Below, piece after piece: positions 60,586-64,000 of a DNA stretch of 64,000 nucleotides. Both the position numbers and the translations under genes were made by a program. Under the pieces are notes generated by a model. That model was not told the origin of the DNA. It saw nothing but the letters and a program-made list of their open reading frames with translations, and did not search any database. This DNA comes from UBA3478 sp049596955 (GTDB lineage: Bacteria; Bacteroidota; Bacteroidia; Flavobacteriales; Flavobacteriaceae). Each line of letters starts with the position of its first letter. Positions within the stretch are counted from its first letter, which is position 1. The stretch covers positions 1 to 64,000 of the forward strand of contig JBMYMD010000004.1 in assembly GCA_049596955.1 (NCBI GenBank), in the 5' to 3' direction.

Positions 60586-62114
60586 TCCCACTCTATTGTT
60601 GCCGGAGGTTTTGAACTGATATCATAAACCACACGATTTACACCCTTCACTTTGTTGATAATCTCATTGGAAATACTCTGCAAGAATTCATGCGGAAAAT
60701 TGACCCAATCAGCAGTCATACCGTCAGTGCTTTCCACCGCTCTCAAAGCAACACAATTTTCATAAGTACGTTCATCACCCATTACTCCCACACTTTGAAC
60801 AGGTAAGAGCATGGCACCTGCTTGCCATACCTTATCATAGAGTTCCCACTTTTTCAATCCATCGATGAAAATGGCATCCACTTCTTGTAACATTCTGACT
60901 TTGTCTGAAGTGATATCTCCTAAAATACGTATACCTAAACCAGGCCCTGGAAAAGGATGCCTTCCTAAAATTGAAGGTGCTATACCCAGTGTGGCTCCTA
61001 TGCGTCTCACTTCATCTTTAAACAATTTCCGCAAGGGTTCTACGACTTTAAGTTTCATATAATCAGGTAATCCTCCCACATTGTGATGACTTTTAATTGT
61101 TGCCGAGGGTCCCCCAGTTGCTGATACCGATTCAATGACATCAGGATAAATCGTTCCTTGTGCCAGCCATTTGGCATCTGAAACCAGTTTCGACTCGCTA
61201 TCAAAAACATCAACAAAAACCCTGCCGATTGTTTTTCTTTTTTGTTCAGGTTCGCTTATTCCCTCTAATTCAGATAAAAAACGTTCTCCTGCATCCACAC
61301 CTTTAACATTCAAGCCAAAACCTTTGTACTGCTCAAGAACTTGTTCAAATTCATTCTTACGCAAGAGTCCATTGTTTACGAATATACAGTGCAATCTATC
61401 ACCTATCGCCTTATGCAAAAGCACCGCAGCCACAGTAGAGTCTACACCTCCTGATAATCCTAAAATTACACTGTCGTCTTTAATTTTTGCCTTAAGATCT
61501 TCAACGGTCTCTTCAACAAAAGCATTTGGCGTCCAATCTTGGTCAAAATGTGCGATTCGAACTAAAAAATTCTCCAACACTTTAATTCCGTCGGTACTGT
61601 GATACACCTCTGGATGAAATTGAATTCCAAAAGTTTGTTCGTTTTCAAACACAAAGGCTGCATTCTCTACATCAGCAGTACTAGCTATTTTTTTACAAGT
61701 TGCTGGCAATGCACTAATGGTGTCTGAATGACTCATCCAAACTTGAGAATTGAGTTCTACCCCATTCATTAATAAGGAATTTAGTTCAATTTGAGTAAGA
61801 TTGGCTCTTCCGTATTCTCTAATTTTTGAAGGTTTCACTTTACCACCCGCTTCGCTAGCCAAATATTGGGCTCCGTAGCAAATACCCAATAGAGGTAATT
61901 TTTGACGATAATTTGACAATTCAATTTTTGGAGGATTTTCGCCACGCACAGAGTGCGGAGAACCTGATAAAATAACTGCCTTGTATGCGTCTAAGGTTTT
62001 AGGAGCCTTGTTATACGGTATGATTTCAGAATAAATATTTAACTCTCTGATTCTTCTTGCGATCAGCTGAGTGTACTGTGAACCGAAATCTAAAATGAGA
62101 ACTTTTTGATGCAT
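60582..62114 (-). CDS. guaA: GMP synthase (glutamine-hydrolysing)
   Basis: Converts XMP to GMP. The 510 residues carry the class I amidotransferase domain (start MHQKVLILDFGSQYTQLIAR, nucleophile loop GICYGAQYLA, HPEVYH) and the ATP-pyrophosphatase domain (GLSGGVDSTVAAVL), ending KPPATIEWE as in the family. I take ATG 62114 over the longer frame from 62129. A -7 box lies only 3 nt before this ATG, so the transcript may be almost leaderless. Confidence 0.97.
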   Translation of the reverse strand: MHQKVLILDFGSQYTQLIARRIRELNIYSEIIPYNKAPKTLDAYKAVILSGSPHSVRGENPPKIELSNYRQKLPLLGICYGAQYLASEAGGKVKPSKIREYGRANLTQIELNSLLMNGVELNSQVWMSHSDTISALPATCKKIASTADVENAAFVFENEQTFGIQFHPEVYHSTDGIKVLENFLVRIAHFDQDWTPNAFVEETVEDLKAKIKDDSVILGLSGGVDSTVAAVLLHKAIGDRLHCIFVNNGLLRKNEFEQVLEQYKGFGLNVKGVDAGERFLSELEGISEPEQKRKTIGRVFVDVFDSESKLVSDAKWLAQGTIYPDVIESVSATGGPSATIKSHHNVGGLPDYMKLKVVEPLRKLFKDEVRRIGATLGIAPSILGRHPFPGPGLGIRILGDITSDKVRMLQEVDAIFIDGLKKWELYDKVWQAGAMLLPVQSVGVMGDERTYENCVALRAVESTDGMTADWVNFPHEFLQSISNEIINKVKGVNRVVYDISSKPPATIEWE

Positions 62115-62117
62115 GCA

Positions 62118-62125
62118 CAAAAATA
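62118..62125 (-). promoter_or_regulatory. Putative -7 box directly before guaA
   Basis: TATTTTTG on the minus strand matches TAnnTTTG and ends 3 nt before the ATG at 62114. A TTG lies 24 nt further upstream, a little outside the usual spacing. If it is used, the guaA leader would be close to zero. Confidence 0.4.
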
Positions 62126-62313
62126 GCAACTTTGTATAGGAGTTTATTTCAAAAAATTGAATAATTCTAAAAATAGTTAAGCATCATCCTTAGGTAGTTC
62201 CTAAGCTCATATTAGAAAAACGAATCGCCTCTACAAATCAAATAAACGCTGCTTTTAAAAATAGACCTAGAAGGGAGACTATAACCAAAAGATTCTCAAG
62301 AACATATGTCGCC

Positions 62314-63987
62314 TTAAAGTTCGATAAAAAGTACTGCTGAGTCTGTTTGTTTTTGAAATTCGGTATAAACGATTTCCATAAATCGAGAACCGTAATCACT
62401 GTAGAAAGTGCTAAAATTTTCAACGCGTTCTTGAGGTTTACCCAAGGGATAAAATAACTCATACAAGACTGATATGCGCTGAATCTCGTCTTTTAAAACT
62501 CTTTTTTGCGCAAGCAATAATCTTTTCTCAAGCTTATCTAAACCGTTCATCTGTTTTTGACGTTGTGCTTGCACAGCTCCTTCAAAACTTCGATCTGTAT
62601 TTTTTGAGCGCTCTTGTAACAAATTAAACTGCTCATCCAACAAAGCTTTAAAATCGGTTAATTCCAATGGAATATTAGAAACTTTTCGAACCCACCGATT
62701 GATCAACTGATTTTTGGCATTATTTAAATCACCATCAACAACATTTAATTTTTGCAATTTTCGATATGTTTTTTCATCGGCAGCATAGACAGAATGTCTC
62801 AATTTCAACATTGGAAAAACTACTTGAAAATGTTCAAAAACAGACTTTAATTGAAACCAATAACTCAATTCACCTGCTCCACCAACATACATTAGATTCG
62901 GTAAGATGTATTCTTGATACAAGGGCCTTAAAATTACATTTGGTGAAAAGCGCTCTGGATAAGCTTCTACTTCACTCAAAATTTCCTCTTGGGAAAAATT
63001 AGTCTTGGAATTTACCAATTGATACGAGTCAGAATCGATATCAATTCTCTGACGTTCTTGTTCACTCAAATGAAAAAGGTTGATCGGTCTTGGAAACACC
63101 TGTGCTTTATAACCTTTTTCACCCATTTTTTCACTGCGATCTTTAACAAGAGTATGCGAAGGATTTGAAATGAGTTCTTGTTTAAAAAGCGGAACCATTA
63201 AATCTTTCAGTGCCCTTTTATCAGCATCTAGAACAATCAATCCATGGCGCTCAAAGAGTTCGTGTACGAGAAGATGAGTAGCCTGTGCAAGATTATCAAA
63301 CTTTAGATAAGCTGACTCAAAGAGCGATTTGAGTTCAGTATCGTTTTTCGAACGTCCTAAGTGTGATTTGAATACTTTAAACACCTCATCAAGTCCGTGG
63401 AGATCAAATTGCCCTACCGCTCCTTTTTGCGCACTATTCCATTGAAATTTTTTACCCTTAAACTGAAAGTGATTGATTTCTTCAAAATCATGATCTTCTG
63501 AAGCCATCCAATAAACAGGTATAAAATTGAAGTCAGGATACTCAGACTTAAATTTTTCACACAAGACAATAGTGTGAAGAATTTTATACACAAAAAAAAC
63601 AGGTCCAGTAAAAAGATTAAGCTGATGCCCTGTCGTAATAGTGAAGGTGTTTTTCTCTTTTAATAACTCCAGATGTTGTAGCACTACACTCTCTTGTAAA
63701 TCAATAGCTAAAGTGTCATAGCTCCTCTTTATTTCATCGTGTAATACTGCTCTAAAATTGTGATTATAACTGCTCGACTTTTCATCTATTTGCGCTTTGA
63801 CATTTTCAAGATCTGCAAAACGATTATACCACTGTTGAGGCAATTGACCAGTCAAATAATCCTTGAGCAAAGGATTGATTTTAAAACTTTCATCTGCACC
63901 AAAAGCATACCTGGCCATAGCTAAAAAACTTAGAGAATTCAAAGATAAGCCATATCTTTCGTAGTAATCTAAAGATGTAAACTTCAA
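62314..63987 (-). CDS. bshC: Bacillithiol biosynthesis cysteine-adding enzyme BshC
   Basis: Adds cysteine to glucosaminyl-malate in the last step of bacillithiol synthesis. The 557-residue chain matches the family: VVLQHLELLKEKNTFTITTG, HQLNLFTGPVFFVYKILHTI, IPVYWMASEDHDFEEINHF, GHLGRS-like KSHLGRSKNDTEL, a long helical segment, and the end ENFSTFYSDYGSRFMEIVYT. bshA and bshB are not in the window. The start appears to be TTG 63987; the frame is open to the window edge, so an upstream start cannot be excluded, but KFTSLDYYERYG fits the usual N-terminus. Confidence 0.92.
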   Translation of the reverse strand: MKFTSLDYYERYGLSLNSLSFLAMARYAFGADESFKINPLLKDYLTGQLPQQWYNRFADLENVKAQIDEKSSSYNHNFRAVLHDEIKRSYDTLAIDLQESVVLQHLELLKEKNTFTITTGHQLNLFTGPVFFVYKILHTIVLCEKFKSEYPDFNFIPVYWMASEDHDFEEINHFQFKGKKFQWNSAQKGAVGQFDLHGLDEVFKVFKSHLGRSKNDTELKSLFESAYLKFDNLAQATHLLVHELFERHGLIVLDADKRALKDLMVPLFKQELISNPSHTLVKDRSEKMGEKGYKAQVFPRPINLFHLSEQERQRIDIDSDSYQLVNSKTNFSQEEILSEVEAYPERFSPNVILRPLYQEYILPNLMYVGGAGELSYWFQLKSVFEHFQVVFPMLKLRHSVYAADEKTYRKLQKLNVVDGDLNNAKNQLINRWVRKVSNIPLELTDFKALLDEQFNLLQERSKNTDRSFEGAVQAQRQKQMNGLDKLEKRLLLAQKRVLKDEIQRISVLYELFYPLGKPQERVENFSTFYSDYGSRFMEIVYTEFQKQTDSAVLFIEL

Positions 63988-64000
63988 TGAAGAACAAGAA

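Noticed and set aside
62189..62205. CTTAGG-TAGTT-CCTAAG hairpin in the guaA-bshC gap as a terminator
   Set aside because: Only 6 bp and no T run on either strand. I see no other structure in the 184-nt gap.
62238..62462. Minus-strand ORF at the end of bshC
   Set aside because: It is mostly a shadow frame of bshC and has no protein-like features beyond chance hydrophobic runs.
1..64000. tRNA, rRNA, insertion sequence, CRISPR or prophage
   Set aside because: I looked in the intergenic parts for cloverleaf signals, terminal inverted repeats, repeat-spacer patterns and integrase or transposase motifs and found none. A tRNAscan-SE and Infernal run would settle it.

Overview
The window looks like a stretch of chromosome from a member of Bacteroidota, most likely order Flavobacteriales (family Flavobacteriaceae is my best guess). 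The reasons are the low GC content, the lack of clear Shine-Dalgarno sequences, several exact TAnnTTTG (-7) promoter boxes, a 1120-residue SecA of Bacteroidota type, a bacillithiol gene (bshC), a 6S-Flavo-like RNA between zapA and rny, and the block fur-purA-OstA-aminotransferase-TPR-DUF368-DUF368-aroE-DUF349. It is mainly a housekeeping region. I see no phage, insertion sequence, CRISPR array, tRNA or rRNA. A run of 10 Ns at 46537-46546 shows that it comes from a gapped assembly.

Layout. 1-2315 is a decayed area: a broken membrane-protein relic at the left edge, one intact methyltransferase gene (681-1469), and a frameshifted Peptidase_S74 relic on the minus strand (1558-2090). 2316-12854 is a plus-strand run: Fur-family regulator, purA, an OstA/LptA-like protein, a class-III aminotransferase, a TPR protein, two DUF368 (PopT-type) transporters, aroE and a DUF349 protein. 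12855-15197 (minus) is zapB-like, zapA, 6S-like RNA and rny. 15257-20676 holds an M23 peptidase, a secreted protein, a cysteine desulfurase, a lipoprotein, an Smr protein, DUF2752 and a CCC-motif protein. 20681-28490 holds recQ, a KpsF-type isomerase, tatC, a CMD protein, lptB, pssA, a DUF4105 protein and two small ORFs. 28494-37880 holds a cobalamin adenosyltransferase, DUF2795, secA, an orphan histidine kinase, an M14 peptidase and an amidohydrolase. 37941-39644 is a 567-residue curlin-repeat protein. 39887-48671 holds msrA and genes for lipid-linked sugar chemistry (GT2, UPF0104-type, two GT39, PAP2), with a MATE exporter and mazG. 48725-58571 holds a PQQ/cytochrome c lipoprotein, a YedK-type protein, a nitronate monooxygenase, mnmA, yidC, pyrG, a TIM-barrel isomerase and OsmC. 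58486-63987 holds a LysM/binding-protein fusion, guaA and bshC.

Two themes recur. The first is envelope biogenesis: an OstA/LptA-like protein, LptB, a KpsF-type isomerase, two DUF368 transporters, PAP2, a GtrB-like GT2, two GT39 enzymes, YidC, SecA, TatC, PssA and an M23 peptidase. The second is compaction: eight of nine convergent gene pairs abut within 4 nt or overlap (by up to 68 nt), and many tandem genes share ATGA junctions. The only clear hairpin-plus-T-tract terminators lie after the amidohydrolase (37893-37922) and after the DUF2795 gene (29392-29413). I do not see a clearly new multi-gene system. The best leads are the 6S-like RNA, the orphan giant curlin, the tandem PopT pair, the shrunken methyltransferase-like protein and the promoter boxes that imply very short leaders.
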